From: Rhizobium lentis
Lineage (GTDB): Bacteria > Pseudomonadota > Alphaproteobacteria > Rhizobiales > Rhizobiaceae
DNA length: 64,000 bases
Assembly (NCBI RefSeq): GCF_014200175.1
Contig: NZ_JACHBD010000013.1
Location: 62,001-126,000 of the forward strand
Direction: 5' to 3'
Each line of letters begins with the position of its first letter. Position 1 is the stretch's first letter. Shown in pieces: positions 1-9,601 of this stretch. The position numbers and the translations under genes were made by a program. The notes below the pieces were generated by a model, which was not told where the DNA came from, did no database searches, and was given only the letters and a program-made list of their open reading frames with translations.

Positions 1-380
1 AACGCGATGATGTCGGCAGGAATGGAGCGCGAGATGAAATTCGCGATCTGCTCCTGCCGCTTGCGGTAGGCCTCCAGATTGACGCGGACACTCCCCCCGG
101 CAAAGTAGACATTGCAGACCGGCAAGCGGCTGACGTCCCAGCCGTCGATCTTGAAGGCGTCGATGTCCCAGCCCGGTTTGAAGCCCGCCTCCTGCGATGG
201 TTTGAACTTGCCAGTGGCAGTATCTTCGACATAGTTCTTCGAACATTCGTTGATCCAATGCTCGGCCGTCAGCAGGTCCATGTGCCAGCCGAGGTTCCAT
301 CTCGCAATGCTGACCTGGCTCGCCAGCGCCGCCGTGGATCCGAACAGAACAAAAAGGCATGCTGCTAGATACCTGATCAT
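1..380 (-). CDS. Exported endonuclease/exonuclease/phosphatase-fold protein, 3' end outside the window
   Basis: The minus-strand frame opens at ATG 378-380 behind a GAGGTGG ribosome site and runs off the left edge after about 126 codons. It begins with a signal peptide (MIRYLAACLFVLFGSTAALA, likely cut after ALA) and continues with RWNLGWHMD, the first strand and metal-site region (WNxxW) expected of the EEP/DNase I-like hydrolase fold. The substrate cannot be told: this family includes nucleases, phosphatases and phosphodiesterases. The signal peptide puts it in the periplasm or outside, in line with the exported proteins that follow. The fold call rests on the N-terminal motif only, because the catalytic His/Asp motifs lie beyond the edge. 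Confidence 0.7.
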   Translation of the reverse strand, partial: MIRYLAACLFVLFGSTAALASQVSIARWNLGWHMDLLTAEHWINECSKNYVEDTATGKFKPSQEAGFKPGWDIDAFKIDGWDVSRLPVCNVYFAGGSVRVNLEAYRKRQEQIANFISRSIPADIIA

Positions 381-859
381 CGACGTTTCCACCTCGCCCC
401 ATAGTTGATCGCGAGGAGTGAATTACAATTTCCTAATCTCTGCAAGAGCTCCGTCAATGCACGGACGTGATTTTCAAACTTGCGGTGCTTGCACAATAGC
501 GAATGGCCTCCCCTCAGGGATAGCCCGACTCAGCTTATCTGCTCCACCGACAGCATTCCAGCCTGACAACGTCGTTGACGTCGGCCTTGCCATTTCGAGA
601 AGTTAACGCAGCCAGCAACTCCAAGGGAGAGTAGCAGCGCCTGAACGCAGTATCTAATGCGAATCACAAATTGTAACAGAGTAAGTATACAACTAGCCCC
701 TATCTCCGATACGATGTATCGTTACGAAATCCTCGGTGAAAGAGGAAATGAACAAAAGTTTCTTAAATAACTGAAATTTTTATAGAAACTAAGCTTCTGA
801 TGAAGAACAACTATGTAGGTGTGATCAACTGAAAATCTGTACAGGCAGGATGAATCCCT
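381..859. other. Intergenic region between divergent exported-protein genes
   Basis: This is the shared upstream region of the minus-strand EEP-fold gene and the plus-strand operon that starts at 860. It is AT-rich from about 660 onward, as expected of promoter DNA. A 62-codon frame at 418-606 has no convincing ribosome site or similarity and is not called. A small palindrome lies at 707-721 and is listed separately. Confidence 0.5.
707..721. promoter_or_regulatory. Perfect inverted repeat, possible operator
   Basis: CGATAC-GAT-GTATCG is a perfect 6-bp-arm inverted repeat in the AT-rich upstream region, about 140 bp before the operon at 860. It could bind a dimeric regulator, but short palindromes also arise by chance. 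Confidence 0.25.
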
Positions 860-1696
860 ATGAGCACAAACACAATATGCTACATTGCTGCGATAGTGTT
901 GCCTGTAGCTGTAAATTTATCGGAAGTATACGCACAGGAGCCCGAAACCCTATCAGTTATTCCGCTTGATAGGGCCGCCCCGGAGGCAATCGAGCTCGAC
1001 ACTGCTAAGAAAAACGCCGATTTCATGTCGTTTGCCAAGGGTGGCCCGGCGACCCGCAAAACGGGCAATCTTGGCCAAGCGGTGGTCCAAAACGCTGCCA
1101 AAGCGCTTCAGCGCAGCGCCCCTGCTGCGCTTCTGACCCTGACGAATCTGGACACCACGCTTCCGGCCAACCAGGAGAACGAGTTCTTTGCTGTCATTGA
1201 TGTGCCATCCATCGCAAGGGGCAAAGCTGCGGGTGCCCGAGTATTCAAACTCGAGGAAAGGGCTACCGAGGTCGAAGGAGACTTCCTTACAATAGAGGAT
1301 CGAACGCAATTCGGCTCACCCGGTCAGGGATGGTTCTCGACCAACTATCCGGAGCTCCATGCAAATCTGCGATGTGATTGGGTCTACAATACGCGGATTT
1401 CGCAGGCGATTGGAGACGAAGATCTTAAGGCTCGTGAGGCCCAGCTGGAGGCTGATTATCGTGCTCGGAAGCTGGAAAGAGACAATCCCGACATTAGCAA
1501 GCCGCAAGAACCGGAAGCCGGTAACGACCAGGCGGAGGAAGGCTTCATTGGCATGGAGCGGCAGTTCACGCTTGCGGGCAGACCCTGTCTGCTGACGTAC
1601 CTTTGTGATGACCGGCAAAATGTACCGTGCTCGGAGGAAATTGCCGATGAACTCGTCGAACGTGTCGTGCTTATCAGAACGGGTAGCGAGTCATGA
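860..1696 (+). CDS. Exported protein of unknown function, first gene of an M23-peptidase operon
   Basis: A 278-residue protein with an N-terminal signal peptide ending at about ...SEVYA-QEPE (residue 25). I do not recognise the rest. Residues 190-225 are highly charged (DYRARKLERDNPDISKPQEP region) and look like a linker or helix. Cysteines near residues 170, 243, 248 and 254 could form disulfides in the periplasm. The stop overlaps the start of the next gene in an ATGA (1693-1696), so the two are translationally coupled and probably act together. An AGGCAGGA ribosome site precedes the ATG. Confidence 0.7.
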   Translation: MSTNTICYIAAIVLPVAVNLSEVYAQEPETLSVIPLDRAAPEAIELDTAKKNADFMSFAKGGPATRKTGNLGQAVVQNAAKALQRSAPAALLTLTNLDTTLPANQENEFFAVIDVPSIARGKAAGARVFKLEERATEVEGDFLTIEDRTQFGSPGQGWFSTNYPELHANLRCDWVYNTRISQAIGDEDLKAREAQLEADYRARKLERDNPDISKPQEPEAGNDQAEEGFIGMERQFTLAGRPCLLTYLCDDRQNVPCSEEIADELVERVVLIRTGSES

Positions 1697-4041
1697 GAGC
1701 GATCGTGTGCATTCGAATACTCGCGGCCGCGGTCGCCCTCCTCTCAGCGCAGCCTGCACTTTCGATCGAGATTACCGATCTCGAGCGCTCCCCCGTCACT
1801 TTTTCGTACTACAATCTCGGTCATCTTGTTCCGACCGATGGCGGTACCGGGCCGAATGCCAATCCACGATTTGTGGTCAATCCGAACATTCGTCTGCCAA
1901 TGGCCATCAACCCGGCAGCCGGAGAGCACATGTACTGTAACTCGCAGATCTTCGGATACGGCGGCAATGGTTGGGGAGACAATCGGCCACCGTCCGGTAC
2001 AAACAGCAATGACCAGCGAAATTACCAGTTTCCGTGGACGACGAACATCTGCGAGATCCGGGGTTATAAGGAAAGGCCTTCCGTCTGCCCGACGAAATAC
2101 ATCCATCAAGGTCAGGATTGTCGCCCACCTCGGCCACAGGACCAACGCTTTGAAGCCGTTGCCGTGGAGGCTGGGACGTCAGTCTTCATGGGCGGGCGCG
2201 CAAATACAGTCAGCCTGACCGGGGATAGCAAGGTGATCTGGAACTTCCTTCACATGCGCGATATCGCTTCTGACGGACGGAAGGCTGTCGGTGCGAAGCT
2301 TGGGAAAATTTCAAATGTGGCGGAAGGCGGGACATCCATCCATCTGCACATCGAGGCGAAGGTACCTCTGCCAGGTGGTCAGGGCTACAAGCATGTCGAT
2401 CCCCTGCCATCCTTGATTGTGGCGTATCAGAAGGCCCTCGGCAACCCGGTGACTGTCGACGCCAATGGCTTGCTCGCATACGATCCCCGGTTCGAGATTA
2501 GGTCCGGATCCAGCGGCATTGCGAACGTCGATTCGGTTCCGTCCTCCTGCGCAGCCGAGGGTGAGCCATCTATCGGTACCGAACTCACCAACTCTTTCTC
2601 GTCGCTCTGGTGTCACAACGGATCCATTGTTGGGTTGGCAAAACAAGGCCAAAATAGGCGCTTCGTTTACTACAAACCGCGTCGCGATCTCGCCGCCTAT
2701 GTTCGAGACAATCCTATCCTCTTCGATGGCTCGTCCGACAATATAACCTATCAGGGCAGGGCGCGGCACTACAGCAGCCGCTGTGGCGACCAACTCTATG
2801 ATGTTTCCGGCCCCATCTCTCCATCATTCCAATTCGTGGCCGTTTCAGGTACCAGGAAGGTCTTTTCCGGTGGCACTCGACCGGACGGCACGCCTGATTG
2901 CACGTTTGGATTTGTGCAGGACCGACTGGAGTTCTCCTATATCAAGGAGTTCGTGGGTGGCGGCCAAGCTAGCGATACCCCGGAGGTTGGAACAACTGAG
3001 TCGACGAGCCCAACACCGGAATGCTCGGGCGTCGACCTGGCCTCAATTACTCCCGGCTCCAGCACCACTTTCGACAGCTTCTGGTTCCACAATTGTTCGA
3101 TACTAGGCTTGCAAGCTTCGAGTTCTGGCGACCGAAGGCTCGTTTATGTTCGGCCACGGAGCGAGCTCGTCGCCGCAGCCATGCGCCAGCCTGTCCTTTA
3201 TCGAGGCCGGATTTCGGGAGGCCAATACCTAGGCGAAGCCATCCACGTCGACGACCGATGCGGGGACACTTTTTATGCTGTCACTGGTCCCGTAGATGCC
3301 GACCGTCGAGGCGTCAAGATACGTGGGCGAGAACCGCAGTTTGCCCTCCAAACCGGAGTTTGCCATCCTCTTCCTCCAGTCGAATCCTGTCTGCGGATTG
3401 TTTTTGCCGGGCGAACACTGGCTGAAGCGCTGTCAAAGCCGCTAGCTGGGCCCTCTTGCCCTGCGGACGATCAGTCCGGATCGGGGTCTGGACCTGGAGA
3501 TGGCAGCCTTAATTTGTCGCTCGATTGTAGGCCGAAGTCTGTCTGCTCAAATAACTTCGCCGCACTAACGCCGAAGGCAGAACCTGAGGACTATCGAGCT
3601 AAGGACTTCGGCTACATCGTCGACTGGCCCGGGTTCACATTGAAGAGCGACTTCCGCGACAGCAAGGGGTTTGTTATTCCCGGCTTTGACAACAGAATCT
3701 CGGGCGCCGGCATCTGGTGGTACTGGGTTCGAAAGCGAGCTGGTTTCCAAATCACCGACAAACCGACCTTTCGCAAGATCGCCAAGCTATATGCCGGCAT
3801 AGATGATGATTCGGCACCGGCAGTGGTCGAATATGCCGGCGCATATCAGACGCACTCGATCCATTATTTCGGCCACCGCGTTGGCCTCGATGAACCGCTA
3901 CCGCTTGTCGATGCTGATACGCGCTGGCGATTAGCTAAGACGATGTTCCATCATGAGGCCGGGCGGAACGTGAGTGAAGTCACGCGCACCACATTCGACG
4001 ACGGCATTGAACAGGCTGAGCGAATCCTAGCCGATAACTAA
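1693..4041 (+). CDS. Secreted M23-type metallopeptidase-like protein with a duplicated C-terminal module
   Basis: A 782-residue protein with a signal peptide (cleavage near ALS-IEI, residue 25). The N-terminal part carries the layout of an M23/LytM fold: HxGxD at residues 138-142 (HQGQD), a further His in NFLHM near 190, and the HxH pair at 217-219 in HLHIEA. These would be the zinc ligands and catalytic His, suggesting cleavage of peptidoglycan cross-links or other Gly-rich peptides. Two related modules follow, around 295-390 and 455-550. Both start with a W/F-C-H-N type motif (SLWCHNGSIVGL / SFWFHNCSILGL) and end with CGD.x.YxV.GP. The last 150 residues (GIWWYWVR, HSIHYFGHRVG, HHEAGRN) are of unknown fold. 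It is coupled to the gene at 860 and followed 21 bp later by a lipoprotein gene. Confidence 0.65.
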   Translation: MRAIVCIRILAAAVALLSAQPALSIEITDLERSPVTFSYYNLGHLVPTDGGTGPNANPRFVVNPNIRLPMAINPAAGEHMYCNSQIFGYGGNGWGDNRPPSGTNSNDQRNYQFPWTTNICEIRGYKERPSVCPTKYIHQGQDCRPPRPQDQRFEAVAVEAGTSVFMGGRANTVSLTGDSKVIWNFLHMRDIASDGRKAVGAKLGKISNVAEGGTSIHLHIEAKVPLPGGQGYKHVDPLPSLIVAYQKALGNPVTVDANGLLAYDPRFEIRSGSSGIANVDSVPSSCAAEGEPSIGTELTNSFSSLWCHNGSIVGLAKQGQNRRFVYYKPRRDLAAYVRDNPILFDGSSDNITYQGRARHYSSRCGDQLYDVSGPISPSFQFVAVSGTRKVFSGGTRPDGTPDCTFGFVQDRLEFSYIKEFVGGGQASDTPEVGTTESTSPTPECSGVDLASITPGSSTTFDSFWFHNCSILGLQASSSGDRRLVYVRPRSELVAAAMRQPVLYRGRISGGQYLGEAIHVDDRCGDTFYAVTGPVDADRRGVKIRGREPQFALQTGVCHPLPPVESCLRIVFAGRTLAEALSKPLAGPSCPADDQSGSGSGPGDGSLNLSLDCRPKSVCSNNFAALTPKAEPEDYRAKDFGYIVDWPGFTLKSDFRDSKGFVIPGFDNRISGAGIWWYWVRKRAGFQITDKPTFRKIAKLYAGIDDDSAPAVVEYAGAYQTHSIHYFGHRVGLDEPLPLVDADTRWRLAKTMFHHEAGRNVSEVTRTTFDDGIEQAERILADN

Positions 4042-4062
4042 ATCCTAACAGCGAGGAAGCTG

Positions 4063-4377
4063 ATGTACAAGGCAACATGCTGCGCAACTGCTTCGGCGAT
4101 TTCATTGCTTGTGTCTGCTTGCAGTGCAACAGCTCCATCAGGTGAGCAGGCCACTATTTCGACTCAAGCGATCTCTCAATCGCAGGTTCTATGTGGATTT
4201 GTCCCCGCCGCGGAGACTGTAATTGCGCTTTTGGCGACGGGTCGGCCCGAACTCAGCGCAGCCGCTGGAATCGCGCAGGCAATATGCGCGGCCGTGGCTC
4301 CGACCGAACGCAAAACCCATACGCGTGCAACGCCGATGGTGGCTGGTGTACAGATCAAAGGGCAGTTTGTGCGCTAG
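4063..4377 (+). CDS. Small lipoprotein
   Basis: A 104-residue protein with a lipoprotein signal peptide: hydrophobic stretch then lipobox LVSAC at residues 16-20, so Cys20 would be lipidated. The mature part is short, Ala-rich and slightly hydrophobic around 55-85. It lies 21 bp after the M23-type gene, with a GAGGAAG ribosome site, and is probably the last gene of that operon. It may tether or cap the exported peptidase, which is inference from context. Confidence 0.6.
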   Translation: MYKATCCATASAISLLVSACSATAPSGEQATISTQAISQSQVLCGFVPAAETVIALLATGRPELSAAAGIAQAICAAVAPTERKTHTRATPMVAGVQIKGQFVR

Positions 4378-4669
4378 GAACCGAACGACAATGCACATTG
4401 CGCTAAGGACAACAAGTAACCCAGGGCCTGCCACTACGATCTTGCGCCTGAATTGAATGGAGAGGGCTCAATTGCCGCAAACAGGCTGACGCGAATGATG
4501 CCATTGAATTGATTCACGAGCCAAAATGCTGGACTGCCGCCAGCCCTAAATATTGTGCTGCGATAACGGGGATCTAAAGAACGATTCACGCAGTGGAGCA
4601 GAAGCCAGTCTAATTTCGCGGGGGCTCCCACGTGATCGGCAACGTCAAGCTTAGGGAAGGGGAACTGAC

Positions 4670-5578
4670 GTGACATCCAAAAGTTGGTTATCTTTGGGCA
4701 TCGTCGTATTGGGGACCACTTCGTTGGCGGCGCAAAACGCACCGACCAGCTACAAAGGTCTGTGTGAGGCCTCGGCAGGCGTCTACATCGACGACAATCA
4801 TTTTGTCGTCGCGAGTGATGAAACGAACGTTTTACGCCTCTATGTCCGTGACGATACCTCAATCGGCATAGCGTTGGATTTTCAAGGCGCGAGCGGCTTC
4901 GACAAATCCGACATCGAAGCTGCCGCGAAGGCCGGCGACACAGTTTATTGGATCAGTTCACATTCGTTAAACAGCAACGGCGAAGATAAGAAAAAGCGAA
5001 AAATCTTCTTTGCAACGAAAATTGTGACGAGAAATGGCTCCACGACCCTGGAATGGGGCGGTTCATTCCTCTTACTTCGTGATGAAATACTCGGCGTCGC
5101 CGGAATCCAGCAGTCGGATCTCAACATTGAGGGCATGGCCGCTGCCCCCGACGGTGGATTGTTCATTGGCCTTCGAGACACTCTCGGTGGCAATGCCCTC
5201 ATTATTCCTTTTAAAAACCCATCCGAAGTGATTGAGGATCCCGACAAGAAACCGAACTTGGGAACGCCATTCACTCTGGCGCTAGCCGGCAAAGGGGTGC
5301 GCGGCATGGAACAGACGGAAAACGGGTACCTCATCGTCGCCGGTCCCGAGTCAGACGAAGGTGATTTTTCGCTTTACAGGTGGCCAGGGGGAGCCAAGCC
5401 GGCTGTGGAAGTCAAGGAGGACAATTTTGCACCTCTGAGGCCGGAAGCGATAATGCGGGTGCCTGGAAAAAATATCATGCAGGTTCTAAGCGACGACGGG
5501 GGGGAGGATTGTGATGACGAAGTGTCGCCAGTCTCGAAAAGAGCATTCAGAAGCCGCGATTTCGAAATAAACGATTGA
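4670..5578 (+). CDS. Exported DUF3616-like protein
   Basis: A 302-residue protein starting at GTG 4670 behind AAGGGGA, with a signal peptide ending near SLAA-QNAP (residue 22). The segment CEASAGVYIDDNHFVVASDE followed by N-x-L-R-x-Y is what I know from DUF3616 proteins, which are predicted beta-propeller-like. Later IEGMAAAPDGGLFIGLR and RGMEQTENGYLIVAGP look like successive propeller blades. The C-terminus (DDGGEDCDDEVSP) is acidic and family-like. There is no known enzymatic role. It lies in the same direction as the M23 operon but 290 bp away, so it is probably transcribed separately. Confidence 0.65.
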   Translation: MTSKSWLSLGIVVLGTTSLAAQNAPTSYKGLCEASAGVYIDDNHFVVASDETNVLRLYVRDDTSIGIALDFQGASGFDKSDIEAAAKAGDTVYWISSHSLNSNGEDKKKRKIFFATKIVTRNGSTTLEWGGSFLLLRDEILGVAGIQQSDLNIEGMAAAPDGGLFIGLRDTLGGNALIIPFKNPSEVIEDPDKKPNLGTPFTLALAGKGVRGMEQTENGYLIVAGPESDEGDFSLYRWPGGAKPAVEVKEDNFAPLRPEAIMRVPGKNIMQVLSDDGGEDCDDEVSPVSKRAFRSRDFEIND

Positions 5579-5668
5579 TAGAATCACAATTTTGCTTTGG
5601 TTACTTCCAAAAAAAAGATGTCGAAAAAGTTCGTGTTAGTTCTCGAAATTGCTCCATGTGACGTTTTC

Positions 5669-5908
5669 TGCGTGCCGGACAAGGGCTACACGCCGAAAAC
5701 AAACGGCAAGGCCGACCGCGTCATTCAGACCGCTCTGCGCTAATGGGTCTATGCGCAGGCCTATCCTTCCTCAGAACATCGCAAGGCGCATCTGCTCAAC
5801 TGGACCCACATGTACAATAGGCACCGCCGTCACTGCAGTCTGAAATCAAAATCACCAATCAGTCGCTTCGGTCTAGACCGGGACAACCTCTTGAGGCTCC
5901 ACAGCTAG
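5669..5908 (+). pseudogene. IS481-type transposase remnant (C-terminal part)
   Basis: The frame reads KGYTPKTNGKADRVIQTALR, then a TAA stop, then WVYAQAYPSSEHRKAHLL, MYNRHRRHCSL and ISRFGLDRDNLLRLHS before the final stop. This matches the C-terminal integrase core of IS481-like transposases (YTPKTNGKAERFIQT ... SRLGLDRDNLLRLHS). The internal stop after QTALR and the missing N-terminus make it a dead fragment. It marks a past insertion at the right end of the DUF3616 unit. Confidence 0.8.
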
Positions 5909-6956
5909 ATCAAAGCTTCGAGCACAGCAATCCCAGCCGGATTGCTACGACGCTTCGTCAAGCTCCTGGTCGACGAGTGGGTGACCGCGCTCGGCCTGCG
6001 TCGGGAGGAGTAGGGTTCCCCTCGCTTCGTCGCACCAAGGCACAATGGCTTCGGTAGCCGCGATGGCTGGTTTCGGGGTGCTTCTCAGCCGTACTGTTAC
6101 GCTGGCCGGCGAGACCTTGTGCGTTTTCGTCCCCTTCGACTGCGCGCTCGGCCGCATCTGAGGCGCGGCCATCATCGACCTCATCGGCCTCGCAGTCGCG
6201 CTCGTCTCGGTCCCTATCCCCTCACTAACCTCTTAAACTCAAGTGGTTCTGAGCAGCATGAGCATATGATGGCTCTCGTCAACTGGCTCCGGGATCGGCC
6301 CTTTGTCCTTCATCGTCGCATTGCTGATGGAGCCCATCTACCTATATGGCCGGCGTCTTTCAGCGAAGCGAAATCTACAGTTTCCCGTTTGGGACCGGTC
6401 GCGTGCCTTCCACGCCAAGATCGCCGCGCTCGATCTCGGCCGGATGTTATATCGAAAAGACCTTCGGCATCGGCGCGCTGACGGCGCACGTTCGAACCAC
6501 CCTGCGGCACAGGATCCGCGTCGAGAGCCGGCCAAGAACGAGATGGACGGCTTGACCGTCGCAATGCTGCACCAGCTCGTCCAGCAAGTTGAAGAAGGCA
6601 CCAAACTGACGCCTAATGAACATGATCTGGTCGTGCTGTTCGCCCGGCGCGCCGGCCGCGTCGTCACCATAGGACATTGTGACCTTCGGCTGGCGCGTCG
6701 CTCATGGCGAGGATGCTGAAAACTATGGGTCTGCTTCGGCCAGATCCGCGCAAAATCAAACATCGCGTGGCCGAACTGGAGTTATCCGCACTAACCCGGG
6801 CGTCGGCTTTAGGTTCATGTCCGGCTGAGCACGATTGCTAGGTAGCCGGTGACACACCGGCGTTATAGCCAGACCTAGCGGAAGGAGAGCCTGGCGAAAG
6901 CAACAGGCCTCCCCAAGTCACAGGTCGGCTGTTGAATCCGCAAGCGAGCGGCTTCG
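5909..6956. other. Non-coding or degenerate stretch between IS481 remnant and trypsin gene
   Basis: No gene could be supported in these 1050 bases. Several overlapping open frames exist on both strands (for example minus 5945-6184 and plus 6303-6719), but none has a clear ribosome site plus recognisable motifs. GC is normal. A short inverted repeat (GCCGGTG-ACA-CACCGGC, 6845-6861) lies downstream of the trypsin gene in its reading direction and could help end that transcript, although there is no T-run. The stretch is probably decayed mobile-element DNA. Confidence 0.4.
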
Positions 6957-7862
6957 TTAGAAGTTCCGCTGCACCTCGGCAATCCATTGCGTGTAATTGG
7001 CAACGCGGGTGTAGACGCCGAACAGGCTTGGGCGCGCGCAACCGATGCCGAAGCTGACGACGCCTAGTTGCACCCAGCCCTGACCGTCCGGCTTGACGCC
7101 TATAAAGCCGCCGCTGTCTCCCTGGCAGGAATCTGCCCCGCCCTCCGGCCGACCGGCGCAGAACATGTTCTGAGTGATCGTTACGCGCCCGGCACCCGGC
7201 ATCATATCCGTGAAATCGTCGTAGTTGGTTTGGCAGAGCGCATTATCCTGGATCGCTACTTTGACCTTCATGAGGTTTGGCGTCGTTGAGCCTCCCTCCG
7301 TTACCAGACCCCAACCGATCACATCAACATCCATTCCCGTCGAGGGCATTGCGGCGGGCGAGTCCGGGACGCTCGCCGGCTTCAGCGTGTCCGGAAGGGG
7401 TTCGCCCAGCTTGAGCAAGGCAATGTCGTTGTCGCTGGTGTCCGGGTTGTAGTTTTGATGGGAAATGACCTTTTCCACGTTTCTACGGATGCCCAGTTGG
7501 CCGCCAGCCGCGCCGCTCCCGGTCGGTAGCACGGTTGAGCCCGCGTAGACGTCTATTTCTTCCGGCTTCGTGTCCGGCACGCAATGCGCCGCTGTCAAAA
7601 CCCAGCCGTTTCCGATCAGTGAGGCGCCACAGAACTGGCCGCTCTGCTCCTGCCCCTCCGGCGCGAGCGCGCTGATTAGCGCCACCTGGAATGGGTATTC
7701 GCCGGCCGAAGCGGGCTCCCCGCCTACGATCTTGTCAGTGGTGGTAGTCGCCGTGCCGCCATTGGCGACGCGATCAACCGGTCTGAGTTTTTTTACTTCT
7801 TGGGCTGCTGTCTCCGCAACCACAATCGAGAGGATTGCGCACAATGAGAGAAGAATACGCAT
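6957..7862 (-). CDS. Secreted trypsin-like serine protease (S1A)
   Basis: A 301-residue protein. The start is ATG 7860-7862 because GGAGG lies five bases before it; an in-frame GTG 12 bases upstream is less likely. It has a signal peptide (MRILLSLCAILSIVVAETAA), a propeptide of about 25 residues and then IVGG, the classic mature N-terminus of chymotrypsin-fold enzymes. The catalytic triad is visible: LTAAHC (His), DNDIALL (Asp) and CQGDSGG (Ser), with paired cysteines (CGASL...AAHC, CQTNY, CAG, IGCA). The Asp-containing motif ADSCQGDSGG fits trypsin-like S1 pockets that cut after Lys/Arg. It would be made as a zymogen and activated by cleavage before IVGG. It is divergent from the serine protease-caspase operon at 7982. 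Confidence 0.92.
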   Translation of the reverse strand: MRILLSLCAILSIVVAETAAQEVKKLRPVDRVANGGTATTTTDKIVGGEPASAGEYPFQVALISALAPEGQEQSGQFCGASLIGNGWVLTAAHCVPDTKPEEIDVYAGSTVLPTGSGAAGGQLGIRRNVEKVISHQNYNPDTSDNDIALLKLGEPLPDTLKPASVPDSPAAMPSTGMDVDVIGWGLVTEGGSTTPNLMKVKVAIQDNALCQTNYDDFTDMMPGAGRVTITQNMFCAGRPEGGADSCQGDSGGFIGVKPDGQGWVQLGVVSFGIGCARPSLFGVYTRVANYTQWIAEVQRNF

Positions 7863-7981
7863 CTTGGCCTCCACAAATGCCCCTTCCGGAGCCTGCAGAA
7901 ATCCGCCTCAACTTGCAAGCGAAAAGTATTGCAATTTATGCGGAATCATAAACAATAGGTCATAGAGTAGAGGAGGACATT

Positions 7982-9601
7982 ATGCTTCCCCGGCTTTTCT
8001 TGACGCATTCAACTATAGCGATGAGCTTGCTCTTTGCTCTTTTGCTAGGCGGAGTAACGCGGGCCCAGTCGGTCAGCGAGCAAGTCGACGAAAAACTGCG
8101 GGCGGCTGCCGCGCGGCTGGCCGATGCGTTCGGACGCGGAGCGGTGTTCGGGCAGTTCGTCGAGCGGGCGCCTGGGAGCTATGTCTTTGCGCCGGAGGAT
8201 CGCTCCCTGCCGATCCTCGCCGTCGAGAACTCAGCGCGGATCGGCTCGATCGCCGTCGGTCCCAAAGTCGCGGCAATGGCGGAAATCGACGCCGAACAGC
8301 GGACGATCAGAATCCTGTCCTATCAGTTGGATGTGCGCGGCGCGGCGCCACCGGATTCGAGGAATGCATCCGGCCCTTTGAAGGATGCCGCGGAAAGCGC
8401 CCGCAGCATCATCACTCGCCTGCAGAGCGCCGCCCAACCGGGAGCGATGAGCGTCGAGTCGCGAACGCTCGATAGTGACACGCCTCTTGGAAACGCGACC
8501 CTGAAGGACATCGATAGCTTCGTCGCCGCCTACCGTACCGCTCTCGACGCCAGCAGAACGGCTGACGTCGAGGCCATCGCAACGCAATGGCGCACGCTGC
8601 GCGGGCAGATTGTTGCAGCTCTGCCCGACGGCGACCATCCGGAATACAAAACCCTGTATGGCGCCGCGGACAATTATGCCCCGTGGCGCTATGATCGTAT
8701 CTTCACCGACGCGGCGTCCGTCGTGGCGCTCGGCGAACCGGGGGCCAACACACCCCTCTGCAGTGGGGTGCTGGTCGCCGCCGATCTGGTGCTGACCGCG
8801 GGGCATTGTTTCGGCGGCGCGCGGGTCAGGCCACCTGAAACGCTGGAGGTCTGGTTCGGGTTTGCGGAGCGGCCAGATGGGAGTTCTCCAAGTCCTGTCA
8901 GGCGACCCGTCGCCGAGGCCATCGCGCCGGCTCAAGAAAAATGGCCGGACGTGTTTGCCGGCAAGTTTAGCCAACATCTCTACGACTATGCGCTGATCCG
9001 TTTCAAATCGCGACCTGGCGAGGACGTAGTCCCCGAAATAACGATCGTGCCTGGCAAGGTCGTTCGGCCGGCGCCACAATGTCTGCGCGAAACGCCACCG
9101 CAGCGGGCTGATCCACTCTACGTTATCGGCTACCCTAGAGGCCGGCCAGCAACCATCCATGACAACGGGCGCGTAGAATTGCCCTATCGGGTTCAAGGGA
9201 CGGATTTCGATACATTGAGGCTCGACGTCGACGCCGATTTTGTCGGTGAACCCGACCACGACCAGATCCTCTCGGACTTCGACAACAGCTACGTTCTGGA
9301 TTCGTCAGGCGTGCTGAAATGGCGGTACCTTTTCGATGTGCGCGACAACGGCCAGCCCCGGATGGGAGTCATCGCCGACACATTCCGGGGCAACTCGGGC
9401 GGACCCGTCTACGATCACGAGCGCGACCAATGCGTCGTCGGCATATTGAACCGGGGCATGGGCGACACCGGCCAGAGACGCGAAGCGGATTGGAAGGTCC
9501 ACGAGCGTGTCCTGCCTATGCATGCAATTATAAAGGACCTCGAACAGAATCCCGTAGTCGCCCCGCTGCTGGCTGACGGCACAATCAAGGTGATCCAATG
9601 A
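7982..9601 (+). CDS. Exported V8/glutamyl-like serine protease with N-terminal extension
   Basis: A 539-residue protein behind an AGGAGGA ribosome site, with a signal peptide ending near TRA-QSVSE (about residue 28). Residues 30-240 are a helical region of unknown function. From about 250 a trypsin-fold domain follows: CSGVLVAADLVLTAGHCF (His275), YDYALIRF (Asp335) and FRGNSGGPVYD (Ser472). The spacing and GNSGGPV resemble V8-like/HtrA-type secreted proteases. Its stop overlaps the start of the caspase-like gene in ATGA (9598-9601), so the two proteins are made together. The serine protease may process or be processed by the caspase partner, which is inference. Confidence 0.85.
   Translation: MLPRLFLTHSTIAMSLLFALLLGGVTRAQSVSEQVDEKLRAAAARLADAFGRGAVFGQFVERAPGSYVFAPEDRSLPILAVENSARIGSIAVGPKVAAMAEIDAEQRTIRILSYQLDVRGAAPPDSRNASGPLKDAAESARSIITRLQSAAQPGAMSVESRTLDSDTPLGNATLKDIDSFVAAYRTALDASRTADVEAIATQWRTLRGQIVAALPDGDHPEYKTLYGAADNYAPWRYDRIFTDAASVVALGEPGANTPLCSGVLVAADLVLTAGHCFGGARVRPPETLEVWFGFAERPDGSSPSPVRRPVAEAIAPAQEKWPDVFAGKFSQHLYDYALIRFKSRPGEDVVPEITIVPGKVVRPAPQCLRETPPQRADPLYVIGYPRGRPATIHDNGRVELPYRVQGTDFDTLRLDVDADFVGEPDHDQILSDFDNSYVLDSSGVLKWRYLFDVRDNGQPRMGVIADTFRGNSGGPVYDHERDQCVVGILNRGMGDTGQRREADWKVHERVLPMHAIIKDLEQNPVVAPLLADGTIKVIQ

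Noticed and set aside
418..606. 62-codon open frame between the first two genes
   Set aside because: No ribosome site, no recognisable sequence, and it covers DNA expected to be promoter region.
6845..6861. Inverted repeat as a trypsin-gene terminator
   Set aside because: The stem is only seven base pairs, about 95 bases past the stop, and has no T-run; it is mentioned only as a possibility.
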